The position numbers were made by a program, and so were the translations under genes. Under the pieces are notes generated by a model, which had not been told where the DNA came from, searched no databases, and saw only the letters and a list, made by a program, of their open reading frames with translations. A DNA stretch of 54,220 nucleotides from a bacterium (lineage in GTDB: Bacteria > Bacillota > Clostridia > Lachnospirales > Lachnospiraceae): the NCBI GenBank assembly GCA_028727105.1, contig JAQYOU010000169.1, positions 1 through 54,220 on the forward strand, read 5' to 3'. How positions within the stretch are numbered: the stretch's first letter is position 1; each line of letters starts with the position of its first letter. Below are positions 31,501 through 40,590 of this stretch, piece after piece.

Positions 31501-31887
31501 TTACTCCTCCTCACCCACTTCGTCATCATCCTCCGGCTCTGTCATGAACTCTCTGGAAGAAACGCGGTTTTCTTTTCTTGCCTCTTCAATAAGATCGGAC
31601 AGCTGATTTTTTACATTTTCGGAATTCTTGATATTCTTGATCTCGAAATTCTTCATCGTCTTATCAACGGAATGGCAGTTGATCGTTCCCAATCCGAAGA
31701 TCCGCTGCAAAAGGCTTCTTTTCAGCGAAAGATCAAGCACGCGGTACAGGCGGACCTCATCCTGATTCTGTGTGAAAAATCCGGTCTTGATGATCAGCTT
31801 TTGTTTGCTTAATTCATACTTCGTAAATGTCCAGGGCAGACCGCACCAAACGCGTTTGCGATCCTGCCATACGATTTCGTTGTCCAT
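31501..31887 (-). CDS. Bacterial PH-domain (DUF304/bPH2) protein
   Basis: About 128 residues from the ATG at 31887 (AAAGGAG 7 bases before it). Residues 10-95 form a small beta-rich PH-like domain: RVWCGLPWTFTKYELS, KTGFFTQNQDEVRLYRVLDL and SLLQRIFGLGTI, a pattern seen in YdbS-type PH domains. The tail (about 97-128) is acidic and ends in EPEDDDEVGEEE. Most bPH2 proteins carry membrane helices; this one has none, so it is a soluble stand-alone domain. Function unknown. Confidence 0.72.
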   Translation of the reverse strand: MDNEIVWQDRKRVWCGLPWTFTKYELSKQKLIIKTGFFTQNQDEVRLYRVLDLSLKRSLLQRIFGLGTINCHSVDKTMKNFEIKNIKNSENVKNQLSDLIEEARKENRVSSREFMTEPEDDDEVGEEE

Positions 31888-31976
31888 AGTCATTCTCCTT
31901 TTATTTTGCATAACAACAGGTTCTATTTATTTTAACACATCTGTGCGGCGGATTCCAGCCAAAACCCCTAATCCCT

Positions 31977-32936
31977 TTACACAAATTCTCCCTTCAGACT
32001 GCGGGAAAACAGTTCCTCCAAAGCTGTCTCCGGCGAAAGCTCCTCATAGAGCATCCCATACACCGCCTCGCAGATGGGCAGATCCACATGATAACGCCTT
32101 CCGAGAGCCACCAGTGCTTTCACTGTATAATAGCCCTCCGCCAGCTTGTCATAGGGTTCTTTTCGGATAAAACGCTCGCCGAACATCCGGTTATGGCTGT
32201 GAGCAGAAAACAGTGTTGCCTCGTAATCGCCCAAATGGCATAATCCGTAAGCAGATAATTCGCTGCCTCCCATCGCCTTGATGAGCCGTGCGATCTCCCT
32301 GGGGCCCCGGGCCATCAGAGGACCTTTTAAGGATGTGCGTCCGATCCCGTCCAGCATGCCTGCCGCGATTCCTATGACATTCTTCGCAGCGCCGCCGATC
32401 TCGTTTCCGATCAGATCCATTCCATAATAAAAACGGATCAGATCACTGGAAAACTGCTCTACCAAAAGCTGCTTTGTGGCATCATGGCTGCTGTCTATGA
32501 CCATACAGTTTGGAATGCCCCGGTAGAATTCTTCTACATGTCCGGGTCCCAGCCACACTGCTATACGGTTGGAGGCATCCACATTATCCTCCACGATCTG
32601 CGACAGTCTTCGTCCTGTGCTGATCTCGATCCCCTTCATACAAAGTACAAAGGTCTTATATTTCAGATCATAAGGCTTCAGCGTGTCGCAGAGAGACTGC
32701 AGGCTCTGTGAACTGATAGAGATCACAACGATATCCGCCTCCTGTGCGCCCGTAAGGTCACTGGTCAGCTGCAGCGAATCCGGCAGCGTGATATATTCAT
32801 TTTTTCGCTCCCGCATCAGCTGTTCCATGTTCTTTGAGCCTTCTCTGCCGTAAAGCGTTACCTCATGTCCGATATGGTTCAAATACCAGGCGATAAAGGA
32901 TCCCCATCGCCCGCATCCGATCACAAATAGTTTCAT
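31977..32936 (-). CDS. gpsA: Glycerol-3-phosphate dehydrogenase [NAD(P)+]
   Basis: About 319 residues from the ATG at 32936, with AGGAGGG upstream. Makes sn-glycerol-3-phosphate from dihydroxyacetone phosphate for phospholipids. FVIGCGRWGSFIAWYL (about 4-19) is the Rossmann loop, GLGPGHVEE-type sequence LGPGHVEEF (about 134-142), the catalytic Lys in NEIGGAAKNVIGIAAG (about 181-196), and the C-terminal Arg and helix after SELSAYGLCHLGDYEATLFS (about 228-247). Somewhat divergent from textbook GpsA (GCGRWG in place of GxGxxG), so another dehydrogenase of the same family cannot be fully excluded. Confidence 0.82.
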   Translation of the reverse strand: MKLFVIGCGRWGSFIAWYLNHIGHEVTLYGREGSKNMEQLMRERKNEYITLPDSLQLTSDLTGAQEADIVVISISSQSLQSLCDTLKPYDLKYKTFVLCMKGIEISTGRRLSQIVEDNVDASNRIAVWLGPGHVEEFYRGIPNCMVIDSSHDATKQLLVEQFSSDLIRFYYGMDLIGNEIGGAAKNVIGIAAGMLDGIGRTSLKGPLMARGPREIARLIKAMGGSELSAYGLCHLGDYEATLFSAHSHNRMFGERFIRKEPYDKLAEGYYTVKALVALGRRYHVDLPICEAVYGMLYEELSPETALEELFSRSLKGEFV

Positions 32937-33010
32937 TCTGTCATTCCCTCCTTGCATATCTCAAAATGATAACATAAAATATGGGATGTGGATACATTTT
33001 TTTCGGTCAT

Positions 33011-33133
33011 GTGAGCACATGTATGGCAGGCACGCTCTCGCTACTTGTCGCTGGCAGTGGTACATAAGTGACCAAAATACGGTCACTAAGTACCAGCCGC
33101 TCCAAAGTACCTGCCTGATACATTGTGACTCAC
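33011..33133 (+). repeat. Structured dispersed element, copy 1
   Basis: An 87-base core (33027-33113) matches 48183-48269 with four differences. Structure visible: an inner stem GTGACC/GGTCAC (33068-33073 with 33081-33086), continued outward by GGTAC/GTACC, and CAGG/CCTG closing the core. Outer arms GTGAG...CACATGTAT (33011-33024) pair with ATACATTGTG...CTCAC (33118-33133). It lies between gpsA and the aminopeptidase gene, in the sense orientation of the latter. The strand of function is unknown. Confidence 0.85.
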
Positions 33134-33167
33134 ATTCCCTATTTAAGTTACGAAAGGAGATCACGCT

Positions 33168-34481
33168 ATGATTATCGATAATACTTTCTCAACACCTGTC
33201 TCTTCACCGATCGACCGGCTGGAAGCTCTCATACAAAAAGCAACCTCACCCTATCACACCGTTCAGGCTGCGAAGGAGTTCCTGCTCTCTGCCGGTTTCA
33301 CGGAGCTGACAGACAGTGAGCCGTGGACTCTGGTGCCCGGCGGATCATACGTCGTGACATGCTACGGCTCTTTCCTCATTGCCTTTGTGATCGGTGCAGA
33401 CGCAAAGCCGGGAGACGGGTTCCGCATCGGCGCGGCACACGGAGATTTTCCCGGTTTTCGCATCAAGCCCCGGCCGGAAATGTCCGGAAGCGGATATATT
33501 CGTCTGAACGCAGAGGGCTATGGCGGCGTCAACCATATGAGCTGGCTGGACCGTCCGCTGTCACTGGCCGGAAAGGTGGTTCTGCGCTCAGAAGATCTGT
33601 TCGTGCCGGATGTACGGCTGATCGATCTTCGTACTCCGCTTTTGACGATCCCCAACGTGGCTGTGCATCTGCAGCGCGAGATGAACAAGGGCATGGAGTT
33701 AAAAAAACAGACACAGATGCTTCCGCTCCTCGGCCTGTCAGGGGAAGAACCGACAGAAGGCATACTTGTACGTCTGTTGGCAGAGCACCTCTCCTGCGAG
33801 CCGGATGACATTCTGGACTATGAATTAAATCTTTACAACACAGAATCCGGCACCGGGATCGGTCTCGAAAACGCCTTTTATCAGGCTCCCCGTTTGGATG
33901 ATCTCACATCCGTGCAGGCACTTTTGGATGGACTGACCGCTGCCAAACGGGCAAAGGGCATTAATGTACTCGTTATTTTTGACCATGAAGAAGTAGGCAG
34001 CCGCACAAAGCAGGGCGCGGACAGCGCGCTCCTTCTGCAGATCACAAAGAAGCTTTGCCGCCATCTGGGCTGGCCGGAAGGAGCATGCGAAGATGCACTG
34101 CGCACATCCCTCATGATGTCCGTGGATGTGGCACATGCATTGCATCCTGCCTATGAAAGTCATTATGATCCGGTCAATAAAAATGTGATGGGAAAAGGTT
34201 TTTCGATCAAACAGGCATGCAGCCAGAGCTATGCCACAGATAGTGAAGCCATCGCGATCGTACAGCAGATCTGCGATGCAAAAAAGATCCCTTATCAGAA
34301 ATTTGTGAACCACTCCGATGAGCGGGGCGGCGGAACACTTGGAAGCATCGCATCCGCGCTGCTTCCGGTGCGGTGTGTGGACATCGGCGTACCGATCCTT
34401 GCCATGCACTCCGCCAGAGAAACGATGGGGGCAGCCGATCAGAAAGCTCTGACCGACTACCTCACCGCCTTTTATTCATAA
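33168..34481 (+). CDS. M18-family aminopeptidase
   Basis: A 437-residue cytoplasmic metallo-aminopeptidase of the M18 family (aspartyl aminopeptidase type), which forms large dodecameric shells. Zinc-binding and catalytic residues fall in AAHGDFPGFRIKP (His near 90), RLDDLTSVQALLDGL (Asp, about 243-257), IFDHEEVGSRTKQGADS (Glu-Glu, about 267-283), SVDVAHALHP (Asp, about 320-329) and the final His in VPILAMHSARETM (about 408-420). The GAAAGGAG ribosome site lies 8 bases before the ATG. The 5' untranslated part contains the structured element at 33011-33133. Confidence 0.92.
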   Translation: MIIDNTFSTPVSSPIDRLEALIQKATSPYHTVQAAKEFLLSAGFTELTDSEPWTLVPGGSYVVTCYGSFLIAFVIGADAKPGDGFRIGAAHGDFPGFRIKPRPEMSGSGYIRLNAEGYGGVNHMSWLDRPLSLAGKVVLRSEDLFVPDVRLIDLRTPLLTIPNVAVHLQREMNKGMELKKQTQMLPLLGLSGEEPTEGILVRLLAEHLSCEPDDILDYELNLYNTESGTGIGLENAFYQAPRLDDLTSVQALLDGLTAAKRAKGINVLVIFDHEEVGSRTKQGADSALLLQITKKLCRHLGWPEGACEDALRTSLMMSVDVAHALHPAYESHYDPVNKNVMGKGFSIKQACSQSYATDSEAIAIVQQICDAKKIPYQKFVNHSDERGGGTLGSIASALLPVRCVDIGVPILAMHSARETMGAADQKALTDYLTAFYS

Positions 34482-34539
34482 CTGCTCCGTACAGAAATAC
34501 CTCATCAGCAAGTGATTCGACCTGTTTTGATTCGTTTGA

Positions 34540-37056
34540 TCAGTCCTCGTATCTGTCAGACTGGAATACTACAGGAAGCAGATGCGAAACTGCAAGCTTC
34601 AGCTCCTCTATGCTAAGGCTTCCGTCCGCCAGCGCCTGTCGGATATTTTCATGATCCGCAGGCACTCCGGGCATCACCAGGTCGTTTCCGGCACGCATAC
34701 AGCCGGAAGCGGTACAGTCATCTCCCCACTGGGTCGTCGTCCAGTCGGTCATGATCACGCCCTTAAATCCCCATTCATCTCTTGCCACCTTTGTACAAAG
34801 ATCATAATTGTTTGCGGCATGTACGCCGTTGATCAGGTTGTAGCTGGTCATGATCGACAGCGGCTGCTGTGTGGTCACAACGTAAGCAAAGCCCTTCAGA
34901 TAGATCTCCCGCAGCGCACGCTCGGAGATCACGCTGTCAGAGCCCATGCGATTATCCTCCTGATTGTTGCAGGCAAAATGCTTGATGGTCGTACCGACAC
35001 TGCCTTTTTCCTGCACGCCCTTTGTCATGGCGGCCGCTAGTCTTCCGGTCAGCATGGGATCCTCGGAATAATACTCAAAATTACGTCCGCACAACGGATT
35101 TCTGTGAATGTTCATACCCGGTGCCAGCCATAAGGTCACGCCGAACAGCTTTAATTCCTCCGCAACGGCCGCTCCAACCTGCTCGATCAGCTCCAGATCC
35201 CAGCTCTGTGCCAGCTGTGTTCCCGTCGGAAATGCCGTACAGTACTGATAATAGGCATCTCCCTCAAAAGTATCATTTCCCCGATACAAGTATCCGTTTT
35301 CAATATTTGCCTCAATCGGCAGCAGCTGCTGCTCTCCACCCTTCGCATAGTACGTCTTTGTGAGACGAAGCCCCGCCGGTCCGTCCGCCAGCACAATGCT
35401 TGCTATGCCCCGGTCCTCTGCACAGTCGCTGGTCTGTGCCGCAGAGCCCGGAACCGTCTTTCCGGATACACCGAACTGTCCCTGGGCACGTCCCGGATCA
35501 CCGGTAACAAGGGCGATCATCTGCTCGGTCGTAAGCGCATCCACCGCTTCCCGGATCTCCGGGCTGATACGCTTTGCTTCCCTTCCGTACCTGACATCCT
35601 TTCTGGTCAGAAGCATCTCTGTCGGAACCACGATCGCCGGATTCTTACATACGTACGCATGCCATTTTGCGCGGCGCGCAAAGACGCGCTCCTGCGGACA
35701 TTCCAATTCCTTTAATTCCTTCTGAAGCGGGCAGATATGATCCGTCTGTTCCAGCAGGATATTCTTTGTCAGCTCCACGGAAGCCGCAAACTGTGCACTT
35801 TCCAGGCTGTTTCCCATGAAAAATCCATAGGTTCCGCAATCCATCAGCCATCCCGGAGCCTTCTCGCTGAAGGAGGCAAGACTGTAGATGGAGATCAGGA
35901 TCTCTACATTCTCATATTTTCCCGGAGCGATCTCAGAGGTCTTGGCAAAGCCCACCAGCCTGCGATACTCCTTGGACATGTTTTTCTGCGGACAGGAAGC
36001 ATAGATCTGTACCACTTCTCTCCCGCTCACTGTTCCCGTATTGGTCACCTCCACAACGATTCGGATCGACGCCCGTGCAGAGTTTGGATGCACAAAGCTC
36101 AGATGCACCATGCGCAGGTCAAAATTCGTATAGGACAGTCCATAGCCAAAGCTGTAACGTACCGGAACCTCAAAGGTATCAAAATAACGGTAGCCCACAT
36201 AAATACCTTCCTCGTAGCGTTCCGTTTCGGTGTCGCCGTTCATGTGGGAAAACGTGGCTGCATTCGGGTAATCCTCATAGTGATATGCCCAGCTGTCCGT
36301 CAGCTTTCCGCTGGGTGTAACTGCGCCGCTCAGCACATCTGAAAGGGCAGAGCCCGCCTCCATACCGGGCTGTCCCATGTAGATCAGCGCCTTGATATTT
36401 GAAAATTCATCCATAAAAGAAAGATCGATCAGTCCGCCGGAATTGATCACCACCAGCACCCGCTCATGCTGCTCGCACAAAAGACGTAACGCCTCATGCT
36501 CCTCATCGCTTAGCAGGTAATCGCCCCCGCGAAGCTGTCTGTCCTTGGCCTCTCCCGCAATACGCGCGATCACATAGACCGCAGCATCCGCCTGCACCGG
36601 TGTAGGAAGCGGGCCCGCCGGAAGGTCAAACTGATGCTCCGCATAGGAACAAAACATCGGATCCGGATCACCCGCTGCTGCGCGGTCATCGCAATCCGCC
36701 CAGATCACATCCCGCCAAGCTTCCCTAGCTTTCTGATAGCATTCCCGGTAATCACGGATCCAATCCTCATTTGCGATGGTAAAGCCCGCCGCCACAAGAC
36801 CGTCATAAACACTGACCGTTTCTCTGGAATTCACGTCTCCGGAGCCTGTGCCGCCCTTGATCGTTGCCACAGCTCCTGCCCCATATAACGCCAGCTTTGC
36901 CCCTTCCTTGAAGGGAAGCATCCCATCCTCGTTTTTCAAAAGTACCATTCCGTCAGCAGCTGCACGCCTTGCCACCGCCCGGTGCTTCTTTTCGTACTCC
37001 TGCACACCCGGGTCGGTCGTACCCGGAAGTGTAAATGCTTTGATCTTTCTTTCCAT
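34540..37056 (-). CDS. Glycoside hydrolase family 3 with permuted domain order (beta-glucosidase type)
   Basis: About 838 residues from the ATG at 37056 (AAAGGAG upstream). The alpha/beta sandwich domain, normally C-terminal, comes first (GMVLLKNEDGMLPF near 36-49, then GSGDVNSRE and the acid/base region); a fibronectin-III-like domain follows (RYSFGYGLSYTNF near 302-314, RLVGFAKT); and the barrel comes last (PGMNIHRNPLCGRNFEYYSEDP near 645-666, TIKHFACNNQE, and the nucleophile Asp in VIMTDWTT near 769-776). The same reversed order is known for rumen beta-glucosidases such as Butyrivibrio BglA. No signal peptide, so it acts inside the cell, following ttcA by 31 bases. Confidence 0.88.
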   Translation of the reverse strand: MERKIKAFTLPGTTDPGVQEYEKKHRAVARRAAADGMVLLKNEDGMLPFKEGAKLALYGAGAVATIKGGTGSGDVNSRETVSVYDGLVAAGFTIANEDWIRDYRECYQKAREAWRDVIWADCDDRAAAGDPDPMFCSYAEHQFDLPAGPLPTPVQADAAVYVIARIAGEAKDRQLRGGDYLLSDEEHEALRLLCEQHERVLVVINSGGLIDLSFMDEFSNIKALIYMGQPGMEAGSALSDVLSGAVTPSGKLTDSWAYHYEDYPNAATFSHMNGDTETERYEEGIYVGYRYFDTFEVPVRYSFGYGLSYTNFDLRMVHLSFVHPNSARASIRIVVEVTNTGTVSGREVVQIYASCPQKNMSKEYRRLVGFAKTSEIAPGKYENVEILISIYSLASFSEKAPGWLMDCGTYGFFMGNSLESAQFAASVELTKNILLEQTDHICPLQKELKELECPQERVFARRAKWHAYVCKNPAIVVPTEMLLTRKDVRYGREAKRISPEIREAVDALTTEQMIALVTGDPGRAQGQFGVSGKTVPGSAAQTSDCAEDRGIASIVLADGPAGLRLTKTYYAKGGEQQLLPIEANIENGYLYRGNDTFEGDAYYQYCTAFPTGTQLAQSWDLELIEQVGAAVAEELKLFGVTLWLAPGMNIHRNPLCGRNFEYYSEDPMLTGRLAAAMTKGVQEKGSVGTTIKHFACNNQEDNRMGSDSVISERALREIYLKGFAYVVTTQQPLSIMTSYNLINGVHAANNYDLCTKVARDEWGFKGVIMTDWTTTQWGDDCTASGCMRAGNDLVMPGVPADHENIRQALADGSLSIEELKLAVSHLLPVVFQSDRYED

Positions 37057-37087
37057 CGTCATTCTCCTTTATCAAATATTTGTTTCC

Positions 37088-37810
37088 TCATTCATCCCTC
37101 ATCCAGTCATCAAAATCGGCTCTGCAGATCGCCGTAAATGCCCGTTCCCTGATATCCGGATACAGCTGCTGCAGCTGCCTGATGGCACCCTTCACCTTCT
37201 CTCGGGCGGTATTTCCATCGGCCGGACAAGTACTTTTCACAACCGGCAGCTCGTATTTCCTGCAAAATCCCTTAATCTGCGCCTCCGGTACGAGCATCAG
37301 CGGACGGATGAGGGTAAGCCCCGTACGCTCTAGCACATAATGGGGTGAAAGACTGGCGATCCGCCCTTCCTGCACCATTGACAGAAACAGTGTGTCCACA
37401 AAATCATCCCGGTGATGGGCATAGGCGATCTTGTTGCAGCCAAGGGCCAGCGCCCTCTCGTTCAGCGCACCCTTACGAAGCTTTGCGCACAGCGCGCAGG
37501 GATGCTTCTCCTTTCGCACGTCAAAAACGATCTCTCCGATCTGTGTTTCCACTATCTCATAGGGCACCTGAAGCTCCTCACAAAGTGTGCGTATCGGGGT
37601 AAAATCCATTCCCGGAAGCCCCAGATGAACCGTGATCGCGGTCAGGGAAAACTGCTTCGGATAAAAATGCCGGATGCCCGCCAGCGCATAAAGCAGCGTC
37701 AGGGAATCCTTTCCTCCCGAAATACCCACTGCGATGTGATCTCCCTCGCGGATCATTCCATATGTTTCAATTGCCTGTCTCACATAACTGTATAATCTTT
37801 GCATCTCCAT
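37088..37810 (-). CDS. tRNA 2-thiocytidine biosynthesis-type ATPase (TtcA/TtuA family)
   Basis: A 240-residue adenylating tRNA-thiolase of the TtcA family. PP-loop SGGKDSLTLLYAL (about 30-42), the CxxC pair CALCAKLRKG (about 105-114) that would hold an iron-sulfur cluster with a further Cys in KSTCPADG (about 192-199), and AYAHHRDDFVDTLFLSM (about 130-146). Cytidine-32 or another position is possible; TtcA-like short proteins are common in Clostridia. No strong ribosome site before the first ATG. Transcribed before GH3. Confidence 0.85.
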   Translation of the reverse strand: MEMQRLYSYVRQAIETYGMIREGDHIAVGISGGKDSLTLLYALAGIRHFYPKQFSLTAITVHLGLPGMDFTPIRTLCEELQVPYEIVETQIGEIVFDVRKEKHPCALCAKLRKGALNERALALGCNKIAYAHHRDDFVDTLFLSMVQEGRIASLSPHYVLERTGLTLIRPLMLVPEAQIKGFCRKYELPVVKSTCPADGNTAREKVKGAIRQLQQLYPDIRERAFTAICRADFDDWMRDE

Positions 37811-37861
37811 GTATTCATTTTAATATAGGCGGGGAATGGTTGCAAGCGCTGTTTTCGCTGA

Positions 37862-37890
37862 TTGACGCAAGTCTTTTTTTTGTCTATACT
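37862..37890 (+). promoter_or_regulatory. Promoter of the CNB-domain gene
   Basis: TTGACG (37862-37867), a 17-base T-rich spacer and TATACT (37885-37890). Confidence 0.7.
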
Positions 37891-37923
37891 GGGTAGGAGA
37901 AGAACTTTTTGGGGAGGCAACAC

Positions 37924-40164
37924 ATGCAGACAGTAAAGATAAAAAAGGGCGACCTGGTTGCCAGACGGCAGGAGAAGGTCATGGAATGGTACCTGATCCA
38001 GCAGGGCTCGGTCACACGTCATTATAATTATGCAGAGATCACGATGGGGGCAAATTCGATCATCGGTATCTTGGAGACCGAATGGTTCTCCTGCGACTAT
38101 ACGGCAAGCGAGGACACCACGCTCATCGTCATTCCGTGTAAGGGTGCCGCCGAACTGCACACACTGCTCAAAGCACAGGCAAACTTCCGCCCGATCTTTC
38201 TTCGCACTGCACTCGAACAGCGTCATCAGGCGCTCTGTCTGTATGCCTCTTTAAAGAGAAAAGCAACACTGTTACATGCAACCGCACAGAACAGCTATAA
38301 TGACTATAAAACCCTGTGCGCGCAGCTGATGATGCCGGAACACAGCTTTTACCGCCTGACACATTTTGAGGCACTCACCCTGCAGCACAAGGTAGAAAAC
38401 TGGGAGCTGAGCAACAGCCAGAGCCTGATGCAGGGCTATCTGCGCGAATACCTGCAGCTGATGATCAAGAATGATGATATGTGTGTCGGCGCCATCATGG
38501 AGGCTTCTGCCCAGATGCACCGGACCGCCCAGGGAATCGAGGAGATCGCAAACTACCTGATGTGCAACCGCGATCTGTTATGGAACGACACAGAGGACGA
38601 TATTTTTCATCTCTATTATCATCTGGCCGTCCGCCTGTCAACGGAAGGAAAGGATACAAGCGCCTGTCGTGAGCACATGAAAGAGCTCTGTCAGGTCATG
38701 AAGACATTAGACATCTATGATCCCATGCAGATCGAGGAAGCCGGGCGTGCATGCACGAACTATCAGGCCTCCGTCCCCGGCGGTGTTCAGACAAACATCG
38801 CAGACGAGGACTGTGTTGCCCATATCATGTCCTTTGCAGGCTATGAAAAAGAAGAGATCCGCAAGTTCAAGCTGCTTTTGCAGGCCTACAAAAAGCTTCC
38901 GGACCGGGCTTCTGCGGACAAGGATGCCCGCGAGCTCAGAAAAACGCTGAGCAGCCGGTTTTATGAGATCTATAAGCGGGCATTTTTTTACTCTGTTGGA
39001 GCCGGCAGCCGTCTCTCTCCGATCATGCAGATGTTTTTCAATTTCGGATTTATGGACGCAGAGCTTTTAGGTACGGAACAGACCAATGCCCTGGTTCGCT
39101 TTGGCGAATCCCTCGGATTGTTCAACTACACACACATTGATACGATCTATGAATGGCTGAAAAAAATATACTATGGAGAAAAAGAACCCTCTCGCAATGA
39201 ATTTGATCTGGATTACTCCGGTTATCTGCAGGAGCAGCTCAAGCAGGGAGAGATCAACGAGCACGAATATACCCGCTTGCGGCGCGATCAGGATGCCAAG
39301 GTGGAGTTTGAGATCGACAACCTGTTTCAATCCACCAACAAAAATGTTTCCGGACGATTATCCGCCTTCTGCCCGATCCTTTCCGGTGATGAGCTGATGG
39401 GCTCCTTTGAGAAAATGGCAGCTACCGCCGCGCGCATCGAACAATCGATCAACCATATCCGCGGACTGGACTACTCCGCCCTTTACCGTGAGGTTCTGTT
39501 TTCCGATCCGGATCACGGCATCACACAGGAAAATCTGATGAAGGAAGTCATGCCCGATGTGATCCTGCTGCCCTGCGTTGGCTCCCGTTCCGTCATGTGG
39601 CAGGAGACAAGCGATGCCCGCACAGACACGCCCGCGCGCTTTATCTTTCCCATTTTCATGAATACCGACCTGGACGAGCAGATGATGCTCGCCATGGGCC
39701 GTTACCGCTGGGAGATCTGCCGCCGGATCCAGGGCACCTACTGGAACGATTACCGCATCCGGTCACTGACCGCAGAATACTATGACTACCTGCAGTTTTA
39801 CCGGAAGAACAAGGATCTGTCTGCGGGCGCAAAGGAAAAACTAAAATCTTCACTGTTACATGCGCGCAACAACTTCCGCGAGGTTTTTGTGGCTGATTAT
39901 GTAAACTGGCTGAAGTATGAATCACAGGGCAGCTTCCGTCTGAACAAGGTCACCCGGGATATTTTATCGCGCTACTGCCCGTTTTCAAAAGAGATCCGCG
40001 CTTCGCTTGCCAACAATCCTCTCTACCAGAACGCGTTTGGCAAGCTGGAGATCGAAAACAAGAAAAATACAAAACGCCTGCAGAGCCTCTACAAGAAGTA
40101 CGAGGAAGCAGGCGGTGAGATCAGTGCAGATCTCAATGAAAATCTAAGATTTTATCAGATGTAA
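37924..40164 (+). CDS. Large protein with N-terminal cyclic-nucleotide-binding-like domain
   Basis: About 746 residues from the ATG at 37924 (GGGAGG 8 bases upstream, TTG-led frame rejected). Residues 1-90 resemble a CNB/cupin jelly roll: KIKKGDLVARRQEKVMEWYL, IQQGSVTRHY and SIIGILETEWFSCDY. The remaining 650 residues, mostly helical, have no recognised enzyme or HTH motif; conserved-looking spots are MQMFFNFGFMD (about 366-376), DYSGYLQEQ, VMPDVILLPCVGSRSVMWQET and GRYRWEICRRIQGTYWND (about 595-612). I recall similar proteins in many Lachnospiraceae, always of unknown role. It lacks membrane segments. A single-gene unit with a good promoter. Confidence 0.78.
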   Translation: MQTVKIKKGDLVARRQEKVMEWYLIQQGSVTRHYNYAEITMGANSIIGILETEWFSCDYTASEDTTLIVIPCKGAAELHTLLKAQANFRPIFLRTALEQRHQALCLYASLKRKATLLHATAQNSYNDYKTLCAQLMMPEHSFYRLTHFEALTLQHKVENWELSNSQSLMQGYLREYLQLMIKNDDMCVGAIMEASAQMHRTAQGIEEIANYLMCNRDLLWNDTEDDIFHLYYHLAVRLSTEGKDTSACREHMKELCQVMKTLDIYDPMQIEEAGRACTNYQASVPGGVQTNIADEDCVAHIMSFAGYEKEEIRKFKLLLQAYKKLPDRASADKDARELRKTLSSRFYEIYKRAFFYSVGAGSRLSPIMQMFFNFGFMDAELLGTEQTNALVRFGESLGLFNYTHIDTIYEWLKKIYYGEKEPSRNEFDLDYSGYLQEQLKQGEINEHEYTRLRRDQDAKVEFEIDNLFQSTNKNVSGRLSAFCPILSGDELMGSFEKMAATAARIEQSINHIRGLDYSALYREVLFSDPDHGITQENLMKEVMPDVILLPCVGSRSVMWQETSDARTDTPARFIFPIFMNTDLDEQMMLAMGRYRWEICRRIQGTYWNDYRIRSLTAEYYDYLQFYRKNKDLSAGAKEKLKSSLLHARNNFREVFVADYVNWLKYESQGSFRLNKVTRDILSRYCPFSKEIRASLANNPLYQNAFGKLEIENKKNTKRLQSLYKKYEEAGGEISADLNENLRFYQM

Positions 40165-40173
40165 GGAAAAAAC

Positions 40174-40222
40174 AGGTGTACCCCGCTCCGATCACATACG
40201 CAAAGGTCGCGGGAATACACCT
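40174..40222. terminator. Hairpin after the CNB-domain gene
   Basis: Arms AGGTGTA-N-CCCGC and GCGGG-N-TACACCT (40174-40186 with 40209-40222). The T run is on the minus strand (TTTTTTCC); the plus-strand tail is CTCTCCC, so plus-strand termination would be weak. Confidence 0.5.
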
Positions 40223-40236
40223 CTCCCAGGAAACGG

Positions 40237-40265
40237 TTGACATTTGCTTCCGCTCGTGCTACTAT
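40237..40265 (+). promoter_or_regulatory. Promoter of the ribU operon
   Basis: TTGACA (40237-40242), 17 bases, TACTAT (40260-40265), about 20 bases before the FMN riboswitch. Confidence 0.75.
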
Positions 40266-40287
40266 CATAGACGAACAGAAACGAATA

Positions 40288-40434
40288 AATTCTTCGGGGC
40301 AGGGTGAGATTCCCTACCGGCGGTAAAGTCCGCGAGCCTTTGTCGACAGTTCTTACGAGTGACATGAGGCATGAATCGGTGACCTGTACAGGAATTCCGA
40401 TACCGACAGTTACAGTCTGGATGAGAGAAGATGA
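40288..40434 (+). promoter_or_regulatory. FMN riboswitch (RFN element)
   Basis: The hallmark blocks are present in order: TCTTCGGGGCAGGGTGA near 40290, the CCCTACCGGCGGTAAAGTCCGCGAGCC region near 40313-40337, ATCGGTGACC near 40375-40384, GGAATTCCGATACCGACAGT near 40391-40410, and CAGTCTGGATGAGAGAAGA near 40414-40432. It precedes a terminator and ribU. FMN should switch the operon off. Confidence 0.96.
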
Positions 40435-40487
40435 TTCATGAAACATGCGCGTGGAAAAAGGAAAACGTGCGGATCGATTGCATGACA

Positions 40488-40523
40488 CAGATCTCAGACC
40501 CTGATGGTTTGAGATCTTTTTTA
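40488..40523 (+). terminator. FMN riboswitch terminator
   Basis: Stem AGATCTCA/TGAGATCT (about 40489-40516) with a 13-base loop, followed by TTTTTT. It lies 70 bases before ribU and is the expression platform. Confidence 0.88.
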
Positions 40524-40590
40524 TTCTTTTTCTTTCAAAGAATTTAGGACTTCTGCTCAAAATATCTTTTTATCTCAAGGAGGTTCTAAC

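Noticed and set aside
33825-34409. 194-codon minus-strand frame
   Set aside because: It is the antisense shadow of the M18 aminopeptidase, whose metal-binding motifs are intact.
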